A stretch of 64,000 bases of DNA, taken from Mesorhizobium sp. (GTDB lineage Bacteria; Pseudomonadota; Alphaproteobacteria; Rhizobiales; Rhizobiaceae). Shown one piece after another: positions 8,953 through 18,806 of the stretch. The stretch's first letter is position 1, and each line of letters begins with the position of its first letter. Where the stretch lies: assembly GCF_017306585.1 (NCBI RefSeq), contig NZ_JAFKIC010000114.1, forward strand, positions 1-64,000, read 5' to 3'. The notes below the pieces were generated by a model. It ran no database searches. It worked only from the letters and a program-made list of their open reading frames with translations, and was not told where the DNA came from. Position numbers and translations under genes: made by a program.

Positions 8953-9684
8953 CTATTTTTTTATTGCGCGAACGCAAATGAACGCGGGTGCCAAGCTCAG
9001 TTCGGCAAAATGCCTCGGATCGACCGTTTGCATTTCGGGTACCGGAAGCGGCTCGACGAAACGGTCGAGCCTCCAGCCAGCATCGACAAGACCGTTGATG
9101 ATATCGCCAAGCGGTCTGCGATAGGATTCCACATAGGGATTGGGTTCGCCAAACCCGCCCCAGTACATGCCCCACCGATTGGTTTCAAAATAGGTCTTCT
9201 CGCCTCTGGCGAGGGTATCTGCCCAGTCCCGCATGGGATGCCCCATGGAAAAGACCAGCCAGCCGCCCGGCCGGGCAATGCGATGGAATTCGTCGAACAC
9301 TGGTCGGAGATTCTCGACATAGTCGAGCGCCAGCGAGCACAGCACGCCGTCGACGGTATGGTCTACAATCCAGTCCAGCGGCTTCGACATGTCGCCTTCG
9401 CGAATCTCCACTCCGAGTCCGGCGCAGCGTTGCCGGGCAAGGGCCGTCATTTCCGGCGTGACGTCGAAGGCGCGGACATGCGCGCCGGCACGCGCTAGCT
9501 TTTCCGAGCAGATGCCCGAGCCACAACCTGCATCGAGAATGTCGAGCCCCGCGACATCGCCGACGAGGGCCAGGGAGGCCGGGCGTTCATAGAGCGCGTT
9601 GTGCGGCTTGGTTGGAGCAAGCGCATCGTAGCGATCCGCAAACGATGCATAGGCTGGCTTGGCGATCGGCATATCGCTGGTCAT
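8953..9684 (-). CDS. Class I SAM-dependent methyltransferase
   Basis: 243 aa, UbiE/SmtA-like. N-terminal FADRYDALAPTKPHNALYERP is a common cap in small-molecule methyltransferases; motif I LDILDAGCGSG is at 48-58, motif II in VRAFDVTPEM, and PGGWLVFSMGHPM marks the post-core strand. Target unknown. It lies between bolA and the other methyltransferase on the same strand with a 68-base gap to the latter, so the two may be co-transcribed. No metallophore-synthesis gene is visible nearby. Confidence 0.8.
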   Translation of the reverse strand: MTSDMPIAKPAYASFADRYDALAPTKPHNALYERPASLALVGDVAGLDILDAGCGSGICSEKLARAGAHVRAFDVTPEMTALARQRCAGLGVEIREGDMSKPLDWIVDHTVDGVLCSLALDYVENLRPVFDEFHRIARPGGWLVFSMGHPMRDWADTLARGEKTYFETNRWGMYWGGFGEPNPYVESYRRPLGDIINGLVDAGWRLDRFVEPLPVPEMQTVDPRHFAELSLAPAFICVRAIKK

Positions 9685-9717
9685 CTTAGCCGTCCCTGCG
9701 ATGGGAGTGAAAATACC

Positions 9718-9951
9718 TCAGTCGGGCACGCTGGTCTGCAGGGCAAGGGCATGCAGCACGCCGCCCATGTTACCCTTCAGCGCGTCATAGACCATCTGAT
9801 GCTGCTGGACGCGGCTTTTTCCCCGAAAACTCTCGGCCACGACTTCCGCCGCGTAGTGGTCGCCATCGCCGGCTAGGTCGCGGATCGTCACCCTTGCGTC
9901 CGGGATGCCGTCCTTGATCAGTTTTTCGATGTCGCGGGCGTCCATTGCCAT
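9718..9951 (-). CDS. bolA: BolA-family iron-sulfur/redox regulator
   Basis: 77-aa BolA-like protein. BolA proteins pair with CGFS glutaredoxins through a [2Fe-2S] cluster and affect iron homeostasis. The class II KH-like fold is visible with DGDHYAAEVVAESFRGKSRVQQHQMVYDAL, including the conserved histidine in QQHQMVY and the loop histidine in GDHY. The ATG at 9951 is preceded by AGGAA at seven bases; a second ATG lies six bases in. Downstream of purL and the membrane-protein gene on the same strand. Confidence 0.93.
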   Translation of the reverse strand: MAMDARDIEKLIKDGIPDARVTIRDLAGDGDHYAAEVVAESFRGKSRVQQHQMVYDALKGNMGGVLHALALQTSVPD

Positions 9952-10062
9952 TCTACAATTTCCTGTGTCGGGCGGGCGGCGCTGCGGCAACCCGTGCAAT
10001 GAGAGTCGGTCAAGCCTAGAGACTTTTCCGTCCGGATTGAAGCCGTTCCGTCCGATTGACGG

Positions 10063-10578
10063 TCAGGAGATGGTCCCGCCCTCGTCTTGCACGGGATCAT
10101 CCTCGCGCATCGAAAAGGCGCGGCCGAGGCTGAACACTAGTATGTAGAGCGGAATGTTGAGCACCAGATTGACTATCGGCAAGTAGCTCGTCATCCCCCA
10201 GGCGGATGAGAAGAAAGGTTGGCCGTAACCATCGCAGGCAAGCGAGGAGCCATACTCCCAGAGCGCGCCGATGACCGCCGCGGCGAGGAAAAGCTTGATG
10301 CAGGTGACAATCCGCTTCGCTCGTGCAGGCTCCGGCAGAATGCGGTTCCAAAGCACCAGGCAGATGATCGGAATCGCATAGATCAGGTTCTGCAGAGCCA
10401 GCATCGGCAGCGTGCCGTTTGCCATGGCCAGGAACTGCTCCCGTCTTTCCAGGAGCGGGCAAACCTGGCTCGACGTCGTCGACAGCAGGAAGAAGACGAA
10501 CGGACCCAGGCACCAGAAGAAGAACAGCGACGGCCAGAAAACGACTGCGAGCAGCGCCCGGACGGCCAGTGCGTTCAA
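10063..10578 (-). CDS. Hypothetical four-helix membrane protein coupled to purL
   Basis: 171 aa with about four hydrophobic segments (roughly residues 3-33, 58-78, 90-108, 133-152) and an acidic C-terminus ([15 protein letters not shown]). No family recognised. The probable start is TTG at 10578, which overlaps the purL stop as TTGA; the first internal ATG would delete the first helix. The coupling to purL suggests co-expression rather than a role in purine synthesis. Confidence 0.65.
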   Translation of the reverse strand: MNALAVRALLAVVFWPSLFFFWCLGPFVFFLLSTTSSQVCPLLERREQFLAMANGTLPMLALQNLIYAIPIICLVLWNRILPEPARAKRIVTCIKLFLAAAVIGALWEYGSSLACDGYGQPFFSSAWGMTSYLPIVNLVLNIPLYILVFSLGRAFSMREDDPVQDEGGTIS

Positions 10579-12806
10579 CTGGCCTGATCCATGAAGCGGG
10601 GGAACCAGCCTTCATGCGCGGCGGTCAGGTCGGCAACCGGTATTGCCTTGGCATCGCCGAGCTTCAGCGTGTTGCCGCCGGTCGAACCGATCCACGGCGC
10701 GAAGATGCCGAGTTCGCCTTGCCGTTTGCGGATGGCGTCCCACTCCTGGCCGTGAGGGTCGATGGAAAGCGTCAGCAGATAGCGGCCCTGGTCCTCGCCG
10801 AACCAGACCGGGATAGGGTCGGTGCCGACCAGGCCGGGAATGGTCGCGCCGATGCCCGACGCCATCGCCATTTCGGCCAGGGCGACAGCGATGCCGCCAT
10901 CGGAAACATCGTGTGCCGCGGTGACAATGCCGGACGCGATCAGGGCGCGCACATGGTCGCCGACACGCTTCTCATGGTCGAGATCGACCGGCGGCGGCGG
11001 GCCATCGGTGCGGCCATGGATGTCACGCATGTATACCGACTGGCCAAGATGCGTGCCCCAGGAGGAGGGCGCCCCGACCAGCAGGATCATCTGACCTTCG
11101 GCCGCGAAGCCGATGCGCACCATCTTCGACCAGTCGGCGATCAGCCCGACGCCGCCAATGGTCGGCGTCGGCAGGATGCCCTGGCCGTTGGTCTCGTTGT
11201 AAAGCGAGACATTGCCGGAAACGATCGGGAAGCCGAGCGCGCGGCAGGCGTCGCCGATGCCTTTCACCGCGCCGACCAACTGGCCCATGATCTCGGGCCG
11301 CTCGGGGTTGCCGAAATTGAGATTGTCGGTGGCCGCCAGCGGCTGTGCGCCGGTGGCGGTCAGGTTGCGCCAGCATTCGGCGACAGCCTGCTTGCCGCCC
11401 TCATAGGGGTCGGCCTCGCAATAGCGCGGCGTCACGTCAGAGGAGAAGGCAAGCGCCTTAGTGGCATGGCCCTCGACCCGGACCACGCCTGCGTCGCCGC
11501 CGGGAAGCTGCAGCGAATTGCCCTGGATAAGCGTATCGTACTGTTCCCACACCCAGCGGCGCGAGGACAGGTCCGGGCCGCCGAGCAGCTTCAGCAGCGC
11601 ATCGGCGACATCGGCCTGAGGAACATCATTGGCGGCAAGCGGCGCCGGCTTCTTGGGCTCGATCCAGGGGCGGTCATATTCCGGCGCCTTGTCGCCGAGA
11701 TCCTTGATCGGCAGGTCGGCGACCTGCTCGCCCTGATGCAGCACGCGGAAGCGCAGATCGTCTGTGGTCTTGCCGACGATGGCGAAGTCGAGCCCCCATT
11801 TGTGGAAGATCGCTTCGGCTTCCTTCTCTTTCTCGGGGCGCAGCACCATCAGCATGCGCTCCTGGCTTTCCGAGAGCATCATCTCATAGGCGCTCATGCG
11901 CTCCTCGCGCACCGGCACCTTGTCGAGATCGAGTTCGATGCCGAGGTCGCCCTTGGCGCCCATCTCGACCGCCGAACAGGTGAGGCCGGCCGCGCCCATG
12001 TCCTGGATGGCGATGACGGCGCCCGATGCCATCAGTTCCAGGCAGGCTTCCAGCAGGCATTTTTCGGTGAAGGGATCGCCGACCTGCACGGTCGGGCGCT
12101 TCTCGTCGATCTTGTCATCGAATTCGGCCGACGCCATGGTGGCGCCGCCGACACCGTCACGCCCGGTCTTGGCGCCGAGATAGACGACCGGCAGGCCGAC
12201 GCCCTTGGCTTCGGACAGGAAGATGGCATTGGTCTTGGCCAGGCCTGCGGCAAAGGCGTTGACCAGGATGTTGCCGTTGTAGCGGGCGTCGAAATTGACC
12301 TCGCCGCCCACTGTCGGCACGCCGAAGGAATTGCCGTAGCCGCCGACGCCCGAAACCACGCCGGCGACGAGATGCCTTGTCTTGGGATGGTCCGGCGCGC
12401 CGAAGCGCAAGGCGTTCATCGCCGCGATCGGCCGCGCGCCCATGGTAAAGACGTCGCGCAAGATACCGCCGACACCGGTCGCGGCCCCCTGGTAGGGCTC
12501 GATGAAGGAGGGATGATTGTGGCTTTCCATCTTGAAGACGACGCAGTCGCCGTCGCCGATGTCGACCACGCCGGCATTCTCGCCCGGACCCTGAATGACC
12601 TGGGGCCCCTTGGTGGGCAGCGTGCGCAGCCATTTCTTCGAGGATTTGTAGGAGCAGTGCTCGTTCCACATCGCCGAGAAGATGCCGAGTTCGGTAAAGC
12701 TCGGTTCGCGGCCGACCAGGTCGAGGATGCGCTGATATTCGTCGGGCTTGAGCCCGTGGGCGGCAATGAGCTCTGATGTGATCGGCACGGAATTAGAAAT
12801 GGTCAT
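10575..12806 (-). CDS. purL: Phosphoribosylformylglycinamidine synthase subunit PurL
   Basis: Fourth step of de novo purine synthesis: ATP-dependent conversion of FGAR to FGAM using ammonia from PurQ. 743 aa, the small PurL type that works with separate PurS and PurQ, both encoded in this window. Visible: [19 protein letters not shown] near residue 47, [20 protein letters not shown] and the duplicated AIRS-like ATP-binding halves (second half [20 protein letters not shown]). The ATG at 12806 gives the family N-terminus; a longer frame upstream is not supported. A MocR gene separates it from purQSC upstream. Confidence 0.97.
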   Translation of the reverse strand: MTISNSVPITSELIAAHGLKPDEYQRILDLVGREPSFTELGIFSAMWNEHCSYKSSKKWLRTLPTKGPQVIQGPGENAGVVDIGDGDCVVFKMESHNHPSFIEPYQGAATGVGGILRDVFTMGARPIAAMNALRFGAPDHPKTRHLVAGVVSGVGGYGNSFGVPTVGGEVNFDARYNGNILVNAFAAGLAKTNAIFLSEAKGVGLPVVYLGAKTGRDGVGGATMASAEFDDKIDEKRPTVQVGDPFTEKCLLEACLELMASGAVIAIQDMGAAGLTCSAVEMGAKGDLGIELDLDKVPVREERMSAYEMMLSESQERMLMVLRPEKEKEAEAIFHKWGLDFAIVGKTTDDLRFRVLHQGEQVADLPIKDLGDKAPEYDRPWIEPKKPAPLAANDVPQADVADALLKLLGGPDLSSRRWVWEQYDTLIQGNSLQLPGGDAGVVRVEGHATKALAFSSDVTPRYCEADPYEGGKQAVAECWRNLTATGAQPLAATDNLNFGNPERPEIMGQLVGAVKGIGDACRALGFPIVSGNVSLYNETNGQGILPTPTIGGVGLIADWSKMVRIGFAAEGQMILLVGAPSSWGTHLGQSVYMRDIHGRTDGPPPPVDLDHEKRVGDHVRALIASGIVTAAHDVSDGGIAVALAEMAMASGIGATIPGLVGTDPIPVWFGEDQGRYLLTLSIDPHGQEWDAIRKRQGELGIFAPWIGSTGGNTLKLGDAKAIPVADLTAAHEGWFPRFMDQAS

Positions 12807-12967
12807 GGGCGGTGATGTATGTCCATGGAAGCGGGGATTTGAGTCCCCTCTTATTGCAAGCCGACAGGGCGATACACCCATGGATTGACGAAAAACGCAG
12901 GAAAACCGGACAAAGCGACAGGGTGGTCCGGCTAGGTCGATATCCTGCGGCTGCGAAGCAATCCGGT

Positions 12968-14374
12968 TCAGGAAAAACTGTCGTAACCCGCCCGGCCTTC
13001 GTCCAGCAGACGCCTGATCACCGCGACGCCGCCGGCGATATCCTCGCGCCGCCTCGGCTGCGAAACGCCGAAGCGCACACCGTGGAAAACCCGCTCCGAG
13101 CGTCCCGCCTTGAACTCGTCTTCATCGTCGATAAGCACGCCGTGCTCGAGGCAGGCATTCTTGAACGTGCCGGAAAGCCAGGGGTCGGGCAGGGTAAGCC
13201 AGACGAACGGCACTTTGTCGTGTGCCTTGAACGAGAAGCCTGCCAGGCTCTCGCGTACGATGGAGATGCGGGCACTGATCTCGGCGATGCTGCGCTTGCG
13301 GATGTCGCTGGCCTGACCCGACAGCACCAGCCGCGCATTCACCTCGGCCAGCAGGAACGGCATGCCGCCGGTCATCATCTTGTGGGCGACGCGGATGCGA
13401 TGGCGATAGGCGGGCGGGCAGGAGAGCCAGCCGCCCCGCAATCCGGCGGCCACCGATTTGGATAGGCCGCCGGCAACGATGGTTCGCTCCGGCGCATATT
13501 CGACGAGCAACGGCGTCGGATCGTCGGTCAAATGGCCGTAGAGATCATCCTCGATCAGGATGACATTGTAGTCCCGCGCGACGCGCGCGATCGCTTCGCG
13601 GCGTGCCGCCGACAAAGTGACAAGGGTCGGGTTCTGCGCCGTCGGTATCAGAAACAGCATCCTGGGGTGCTTCTGTGCGCAGACACGCTCGAAATCGATT
13701 GGATCAAGGCCCTCATCGTCCGACGCCACCAGCGCGGTACGCCGCCCGATCAGCCCTGCGCTGCGGGAAATCTGCGAGTAGGTGAGGTGCTCGAAGGCGA
13801 CATAGTCGCCCGGCGCGGTGAGCGCCGCGATCACGGCCATCACCGCTGCATGCGTGCCGAGGGTGGGGACGATGGTATCGGCCGTTGGCAGAAACGAATT
13901 GCGCGACAGCCACCGGGCACCGGCTTCATACCAGCGGTCCGGAAAGTCGCGCGTGTAGCTGGAAATCTCGTGCGGATGGTCTTGTGCCGTCCGCGAAAGA
14001 ACGTCGGCGACGATGGTGCCCTGGCCGATGTCGGGAGCCGCCGTGCTGTCGAAGCGCAGCTTGTCCTTGGGGGCATCGACATAGCGCGTGCCCTCGACAC
14101 TCACGTCCGAGGCTTCCGGCTGGGCGCCCGGACTCTGCCCGAGCACATAGGTGCCGCGGCCGACTTCGCCGCTGACGAGACCGCGCTCGCGCAGCAATTG
14201 ATAGGCGCGGCCGACCGTGCCGACAGTGGCGCCTATGTCGTAGGCGAGGTCACGCTGCGGCGGCAGTTTTACCCCCGCGCCGATCACCCCCCGATCGATA
14301 TCGGCTTCAATGGAGTCCGCGAGGCGCTGATAGAGCGGCCCGGAGCCCGTCAGGTCTGGAATCCAATTTGTCAT
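12968..14374 (-). CDS. MocR/PdxR-type GntR-aminotransferase transcription regulator
   Basis: 468 aa fusion of a GntR winged helix (about residues 12-80: [40 protein letters not shown]) with a fold-type I aminotransferase domain (about 110-460). The PLP lysine is K306 in [16 protein letters not shown] and the phosphate/pyridine contacts PTAQNPT and IEDDLYG are present. Such proteins sense PLP or an amino compound and control a neighbouring gene. It is divergent from a DUF1127 gene across a 93-base repeat-rich region. No strong ribosome site precedes the ATG at 14374. Confidence 0.9.
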   Translation of the reverse strand: MTNWIPDLTGSGPLYQRLADSIEADIDRGVIGAGVKLPPQRDLAYDIGATVGTVGRAYQLLRERGLVSGEVGRGTYVLGQSPGAQPEASDVSVEGTRYVDAPKDKLRFDSTAAPDIGQGTIVADVLSRTAQDHPHEISSYTRDFPDRWYEAGARWLSRNSFLPTADTIVPTLGTHAAVMAVIAALTAPGDYVAFEHLTYSQISRSAGLIGRRTALVASDDEGLDPIDFERVCAQKHPRMLFLIPTAQNPTLVTLSAARREAIARVARDYNVILIEDDLYGHLTDDPTPLLVEYAPERTIVAGGLSKSVAAGLRGGWLSCPPAYRHRIRVAHKMMTGGMPFLLAEVNARLVLSGQASDIRKRSIAEISARISIVRESLAGFSFKAHDKVPFVWLTLPDPWLSGTFKNACLEHGVLIDDEDEFKAGRSERVFHGVRFGVSQPRRREDIAGGVAVIRRLLDEGRAGYDSFS

Positions 14375-14467
14375 GGTGACAATTTTGTATATTGCACCGT
14401 CTTGTGAGTCAATACATATCACGATTGCGTCAAAAAAGGTGCAATTGACAATTTCGGCAGAAAGACA
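14375..14467. promoter_or_regulatory. Divergent promoter with candidate MocR operator repeats
   Basis: This short AT-rich spacer holds a 9-bp direct repeat TGACAATTT (14377-14385 and 14446-14454) and an 8-bp inverted repeat ATTGCACC/GGTGCAAT (14391-14398 and 14438-14445). The arrangement flanks both start codons and is what MocR-type regulators bind. Operator function is inferred. Confidence 0.5.
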
Positions 14468-14719
14468 ATGGACACAATCGCAACAATCCGTCACCCGGCA
14501 ACCGAATTGCTCGGCCAGTCCGCCCGCCCATCAGGCCGGCGTGGTTTCGTCGGCCGCTTTGTGCAGGTGGTGATGTCGCTGGCGAAATGGATCGACCATC
14601 TGCTGGAACGCCGCCGCAGCCGGCTGGCATTGCTCGAGATGACGGATGATCAGCTCAAGGACATCGGCATCTCCCGCTGCGATGCCCACCGCGAGGGTAT
14701 CAGGCCGTTCTGGGAGTAG
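14468..14719 (+). CDS. DUF1127 microprotein
   Basis: 83 aa, basic, with the DUF1127 core at the C-terminus: RRSRLALLEMTDDQLKDIGI, then SRCDAHREGIRPFWE. DUF1127 proteins are small arginine-rich, in a few studied cases RNA-associated, and often stress-regulated in alphaproteobacteria. The N-terminal 45 residues carry a weakly hydrophobic stretch (FVGRFVQVVMSLAKWIDHLL). Divergent from the MocR regulator, which may control it. Two more DUF1127-like genes occur in the window. Confidence 0.85.
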   Translation: MDTIATIRHPATELLGQSARPSGRRGFVGRFVQVVMSLAKWIDHLLERRRSRLALLEMTDDQLKDIGISRCDAHREGIRPFWE

Positions 14720-14728
14720 GAACTGGCC

Positions 14729-15370
14729 CTATCCTGCGCCTTTGGTCCTGAGGCTCGCGACGCCATGATCGGCGAGCACCGCGACGGCGCTTATAGCAAC
14801 GAACAATGCGGTGATGGCGAGCGCTGACACGGCGACACTCTCGATGCCGTTCTTGGCGACATCCAGGAACGGGTAGGGCACCTCGCCGGCCAGCGGTGCC
14901 CGCGCCAGAACATAAGCCAGATAGGCGATGGGGTAGAGCATCCACCAGGAGATGTCGCTCCATCGCGTCCTGCCATCGGTGCCAGATATCAGCCACCAGA
15001 GTACGAAAAGTACTGGCGTCACATAATGCAGCAGCACGTCGCAAAGCAGAAACAGACCTTGCGGTTGCCAGAGCGGGGCCAGAACCGTGGCATAGACTGT
15101 CGACACCAGGGTGATCGAAACCGCCACCCCGGCACGCATGCGTGATCTCGCAAAGGCCGGCAGCCAGGCATAGCCGGTGGACGAGAGCAGTGCGGTATGG
15201 ACGAGCACTGCGCCGATGTTGGTCAGGATGGTGAAAAAGCTGAAATAGAAGACAACAGAGCCGAGGAAGCTTCGGCCTGCCGCCATCGATGCCGGGATGG
15301 TGATCGCCAATTGCAACACAAGCCCGATCAACCCGACGACCAGCCCCGCGATCTGCAGGAACCGGCCCAT
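14729..15370 (-). CDS. Pr6Pr-family integral membrane protein
   Basis: 213 aa with about six hydrophobic segments and the conserved polar features of the Pr6Pr/FAR-17a-like family: YFSFFTILTNIGAVLVHTA (about residues 45-63), DVLLHYVTPVLFVLWWL (about 112-128) with a histidine in a helix, and YPIAYLAYVLARA. Function unknown. The ATG at 15370 is taken because it opens the first helix (GRFLQIAGLVVGLIGLVLQL). It follows the lipoprotein gene on the same strand. Confidence 0.75.
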   Translation of the reverse strand: MGRFLQIAGLVVGLIGLVLQLAITIPASMAAGRSFLGSVVFYFSFFTILTNIGAVLVHTALLSSTGYAWLPAFARSRMRAGVAVSITLVSTVYATVLAPLWQPQGLFLLCDVLLHYVTPVLFVLWWLISGTDGRTRWSDISWWMLYPIAYLAYVLARAPLAGEVPYPFLDVAKNGIESVAVSALAITALFVAISAVAVLADHGVASLRTKGAG

Positions 15371-15377
15371 CGCAGCC

Positions 15378-15785
15378 TTACGCGGCAGCCGTGCAGGACG
15401 GATTACCCGCCTGCCAGCGGGCAATGTCGGAACCGATACGCGCGCCGAGCGGATCGTTCATCAGCGGGCCGAATGCGTCGACGCGGCTCGAATTGCCTTG
15501 CGCCTGCACGACCAGAAGCGGCTTGCCGCCATAGTGCTTGGCCGGCACCAGCAGGAAGCGCGGCGTGCCGCTGAACGAATTCAGTTCGTTCGCCATCTGA
15601 TATTGCCTGAAGGCCGGGTCCTTGCTGGCGATCCAGCATTTGTGGGCCGCGATCGCCACCTGCTCCATGGCCAGCAGCGACGCGCTCTTGCCCGAAGGGG
15701 CAGGCGTGCTCTTCGGGCTCGACTGGCACGATGCCAGGGCAAAACCGGCCGCGACGACTAAGAAGACAGTCTTGCTCTTGATCAA
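15378..15785 (-). CDS. Small lipoprotein of unknown function
   Basis: 135 aa with a lipoprotein signal: IKSKTVFLVVAAGFALASC, lipobox LASC, cysteine at residue 20, then a Ser/Pro-rich linker (QSSPKSTPAPSGKSAS). The mature domain has two more cysteines (HKCW and NPSC) and no family I recognise. The start is TTG at 15785, overlapping the GST stop as TTGA. Reading further upstream would bury the signal peptide behind a charged N-terminus. Confidence 0.7.
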   Translation of the reverse strand: MIKSKTVFLVVAAGFALASCQSSPKSTPAPSGKSASLLAMEQVAIAAHKCWIASKDPAFRQYQMANELNSFSGTPRFLLVPAKHYGGKPLLVVQAQGNSSRVDAFGPLMNDPLGARIGSDIARWQAGNPSCTAAA

Positions 15786-16447
15786 GCGGCACCCATCTCG
15801 AGTTCGGACAGAAAAATCTTCAGGCCGTCGGTCATCTCGCCCCATACCCTGGACAATGCCGGGTGCTGCAAGGCGATCTGCTCATAGGCATCGAATTTGG
15901 GGTAGGCGTCGAGCAGATCATGGCGGCCGGTCATGACACGGAAATTGTTGAAGACGAACCGGGTCGGCGTCAGCCAGGCATCGGCGAAGCTGATGTCGTT
16001 GCCGAGCGCGAACGGGCCTTGCGCCATGCGCGCCTCGATCGCCGCCAGTCCGTGGTGAAGACGGGCGAACTGGGCGTCGATCTCGGCATTATTCCGCTTT
16101 TGCACGAAATGCAGCTCGAACAGTTTCATCGTCGGCGTCAACACATCGAGATCCGTGATGCGGGAGAACATGCGCACCAGCGCGCGGTCCCTGGAATCGG
16201 CCGGCAGCAGCGCCGGTTCCGGAAACCGCTCCTCGAGATATTCGGCGATGACCACCGATTCGACGATCGTTTCGCCGGAGCCGGTGATCAGCACGGGAAT
16301 CCGGTTCATCGGCGAGATGGCGCGAAACTCTTCGGGGATCGGGAAGCCGGGCGGCGGCGCGATGATCTTGAGCGGCACGTCCTTGATATAGGCCAATGCC
16401 CGCACGATCGACGAGTAGGGCGACAACGGCCGCGAATAGAGTTTCAT
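15782..16447 (-). CDS. Glutathione S-transferase family protein
   Basis: 221 aa, two-domain GST. N-terminal thioredoxin-like domain: KLYSRPLSPYSSIVRA (residues 2-17, with the S/Y active-site region), NRIPVLITGSGETIVES with the cis-proline before V and the glutamate-serine pair that binds glutathione, then the all-helical C-terminal domain with LGNDISFADAWLTP. Substrate unknown. GGGGAG precedes the ATG at 16447 at good spacing. Downstream of purQ but separated by 64 bases. Confidence 0.88.
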   Translation of the reverse strand: MKLYSRPLSPYSSIVRALAYIKDVPLKIIAPPPGFPIPEEFRAISPMNRIPVLITGSGETIVESVVIAEYLEERFPEPALLPADSRDRALVRMFSRITDLDVLTPTMKLFELHFVQKRNNAEIDAQFARLHHGLAAIEARMAQGPFALGNDISFADAWLTPTRFVFNNFRVMTGRHDLLDAYPKFDAYEQIALQHPALSRVWGEMTDGLKIFLSELEMGAA

Positions 16448-16511
16448 GACCGTTTCTCCCCGAGATTGTTATTTTGAATCACCGCAATTCTTAAGGTTGC
16501 GGTCGCAAACT

Positions 16512-17180
16512 TCAAGCGGCAATGCCGAGCGCGCCTTCGAACAGCGCCCTTCCGTCGCTGCCGCCATGAGCCGCCTCGATCAGATTCTCTGGGTGCGGCA
16601 TCAGACCGAGCACATTGCCCTTGTCGCTGATGATGCCGGCAATGTCATTGATCGAGCCGTTGGGGTTGGTGCCCTGGGCATAGCGGAACACCACCTGGCC
16701 CTCACCCTCGATGCGGGCGAGCGTTTCGGCGTCGGCGAAGTAATTGCCGTCATGGTGCGCCACCGGCGAGCGGATGATCTGGCCCGGCTGGTAGCGCCGG
16801 GTGAACATTGTGTTGGCATTGGTGATCTCGAGCTTCACCTGCCGGCAGACGAATTTCAGCGAAGCATTGCGCATCAGCGCGCCCGGCAGCAGGCCGGCCT
16901 CGACCAGGATCTGGAAGCCGTTGCAGACGCCGATCACCATAACGCCCTTGGCCGCCTTTTCGGCGACCGCCCGCATGACAGGCGTGCGCGCCGCGATCGC
17001 GCCGCAACGCAGGTAGTCGCCAAAGGAAAAGCCGCCGGGAATGGCGATCAGGTCGACATCGGGGATTTCGGTGTCGGTCTGCCAGACGGTGGCCGGCGCC
17101 TTGCCGGAAATCTTGGTCAGCGCGGCGATCATGTCGCGGTCGCGGTTGAGGCCAGGAAGAAGGACGACGGCTGATTTCAT
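16512..17180 (-). CDS. purQ: Phosphoribosylformylglycinamidine synthase subunit PurQ
   Basis: Glutaminase subunit that supplies ammonia to PurL. 222 aa class I glutamine amidotransferase: oxyanion loop [20 protein letters not shown], nucleophile elbow [20 protein letters not shown] with the catalytic cysteine (about residue 87), and the His-x-Glu pair in [16 protein letters not shown] near the C-terminus. The start ATG overlaps the stop of an 84-aa gene upstream (ATGA), so it is translationally coupled to it. Confidence 0.97.
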   Translation of the reverse strand: MKSAVVLLPGLNRDRDMIAALTKISGKAPATVWQTDTEIPDVDLIAIPGGFSFGDYLRCGAIAARTPVMRAVAEKAAKGVMVIGVCNGFQILVEAGLLPGALMRNASLKFVCRQVKLEITNANTMFTRRYQPGQIIRSPVAHHDGNYFADAETLARIEGEGQVVFRYAQGTNPNGSINDIAGIISDKGNVLGLMPHPENLIEAAHGGSDGRALFEGALGIAA

Positions 17181-17431
17181 CTTGGTTCGTAAGGCCTCTG
17201 AGCTTCGGCAAGTTCACGCAGTTCGAGACGGCGATCTATGCGTTCAAGTCGATCATCCTGGCGGGCGAGAATGCCATAGATGTTATGGATGTCACTCTGC
17301 GTCGCCACCATGTGACCCCGCATCACATTCAATTCCCGTTTCGTCTCGGACACATCCTGACGAAGCTCACCAATTTCCTGATGAACGCGCTTCAAAAGCT
17401 CGAACATCAGCCCATTCGTGACTTCAGACAT
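17177..17431 (-). CDS. Predicted coiled-coil microprotein between purS and purQ
   Basis: 84 aa, almost entirely helical and charged; heptad-like pattern through residues 7-70 ([51 protein letters not shown]) suggests a coiled coil. No catalytic motif. A GGAGG ribosome site stands 5 bases from the ATG at 17431, and the stop overlaps the purQ start, so it is translated together with purQ. Function unknown. Confidence 0.75.
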   Translation of the reverse strand: MSEVTNGLMFELLKRVHQEIGELRQDVSETKRELNVMRGHMVATQSDIHNIYGILARQDDRLERIDRRLELRELAEAQRPYEPR

Positions 17432-17449
17432 GGCGCCTCCGATGCAACC

Positions 17450-17692
17450 TCAGGTAAGCGTCACACTATAGTTCTCAATCACCGTGTTCGCCAGCAGCTT
17501 GTCGCACATGGCTTTCAGGTCGGTCTCGGCCTTGGCCTTGTCGGTTCCCGCCAGTTCGACGTCGAACACCTTGCCCTGCCGCACCGCGCCGACGTCGTCA
17601 AAGCCCAGCCCGGACAGCGCGTGTTCGATCGCCTTGCCCTGCGGGTCGAGCACGCCGTTCTTGAGGGTGACGGTAATGCGGGCCTTGATCAC
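17450..17692 (-). CDS. purS: Phosphoribosylformylglycinamidine synthase subunit PurS
   Basis: 80-aa PurS, the small dimeric subunit that bridges PurL and PurQ in the FGAM synthase complex. KARITVTLKNGVLDPQGKAI is diagnostic, followed by GFDDVGAVRQGKVFDVEL. The GTG at 17692 starts the family sequence and AGGAG lies upstream; a longer in-frame reading adds unrelated residues. It follows purC by 42 bases. Confidence 0.95.
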   Translation of the reverse strand: MIKARITVTLKNGVLDPQGKAIEHALSGLGFDDVGAVRQGKVFDVELAGTDKAKAETDLKAMCDKLLANTVIENYSVTLT

Positions 17693-17734
17693 GCTGGGTA
17701 TGCTCCTGTCTGAATGTTGGATCGCAAGCCGCAC

Positions 17735-18529
17735 TCAGTGCGGCTTGCCCTTGAAGCCGTCGGTCGAGGCGACCAGCACCGGGCCGGTCGGGCGCGGCGG
17801 CTCGTTCTCGTTCATGATGCCAAGGCGGCGAGCGACTTCCTGGTAGGCTTCGACGAGGCCGCCCATGTCGCGGCGGAAGCGGTCCTTGTCGAGCTTGTCC
17901 TGCGTGGCCACGTCCCAGAGCCGGCAGGAGTCCGGCGAAATCTCGTCGGCGACGACGATGCGCATCATGTCGCCCTCGAACAGGCGGCCGCATTCGATCT
18001 TGAAATCGACGAGCTGGATGCCGACGCCCATGAACAGGCCGGAGAGGAAATCATTGACGCGGATGGCGAGCGCCATGATGTCGTCGATCTCCTGCGGGCT
18101 CGCCCAGCCGAAGGCCGTGATGTGCTCTTCCGAGACCATCGGGTCGTCGAGCGCGTCGGCCTTGTAATAGAATTCGATGATCGAGCGCGGCAGAACGGTG
18201 CCTTCCTCGATGCCGAGGCGCTTGGACAGCGAGCCGGCGGCGACGTTGCGCACCACGACCTCGAGCGGAATGATCTCGACTTCCTTGATCAACTGCTCGC
18301 GCATGTTGAGCCGGCGGATGAAATGGGTTGGGATGCCCATGCGGTTCAAATGGTTGAAGATGTGCTCCGAAATGCGGTTGTTGAGCACGCCCTTGCCATC
18401 GACCACTTCGTGTTTCTTCTTGTTGAAAGCGGTCGCATCGTCCTTGAAGAATTGGATCAGCGTGCCCGGTTCCGGGCCCTCATAGAGGATCTTGGCCTTG
18501 CCTTCATAAATGCGGCGGCGATTTTTCAT
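17735..18529 (-). CDS. purC: SAICAR synthetase PurC
   Basis: Phosphoribosylaminoimidazole-succinocarboxamide synthase, the eighth purine step: joins aspartate to CAIR with ATP. 264 aa, the usual length. Visible: [14 protein letters not shown] at 4-17 (nucleotide loop), [17 protein letters not shown], and the C-terminal [33 protein letters not shown]. Heads the purC-purS-microprotein-purQ run. Confidence 0.97.
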   Translation of the reverse strand: MKNRRRIYEGKAKILYEGPEPGTLIQFFKDDATAFNKKKHEVVDGKGVLNNRISEHIFNHLNRMGIPTHFIRRLNMREQLIKEVEIIPLEVVVRNVAAGSLSKRLGIEEGTVLPRSIIEFYYKADALDDPMVSEEHITAFGWASPQEIDDIMALAIRVNDFLSGLFMGVGIQLVDFKIECGRLFEGDMMRIVVADEISPDSCRLWDVATQDKLDKDRFRRDMGGLVEAYQEVARRLGIMNENEPPRPTGPVLVASTDGFKGKPH

Positions 18530-18806
18530 TTGATTTTTTCTCTGGATTTGCGGGCAGGCGGCAAGCGACCAGTTCCTGTCCGTCTGCCTAAATTAGTGCG
18601 GCGACGGTGGCGTTCAATGCCGGTGTCTATCGCAATCGCATTGTTTGCTCAATCGTCAAATCCTTCCAATCAACCGCTTTCGGGACTGAAATGCCGCAGC
18701 GCAGCATGCGACGAAGCGTATTGACCGGCTCGCGACCTTTTGGTTTGTGCTTCGGCAACACACATATGCACCGCAAAACGAATCGGATTTGACCCGGAGG
18801 GACGCC

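Noticed and set aside
10419..12776. A 785-residue open frame on the plus strand opposite purL
   Set aside because: It is the antisense of purL; its composition is driven by high GC and it lacks any recognisable family, while purL is certain.
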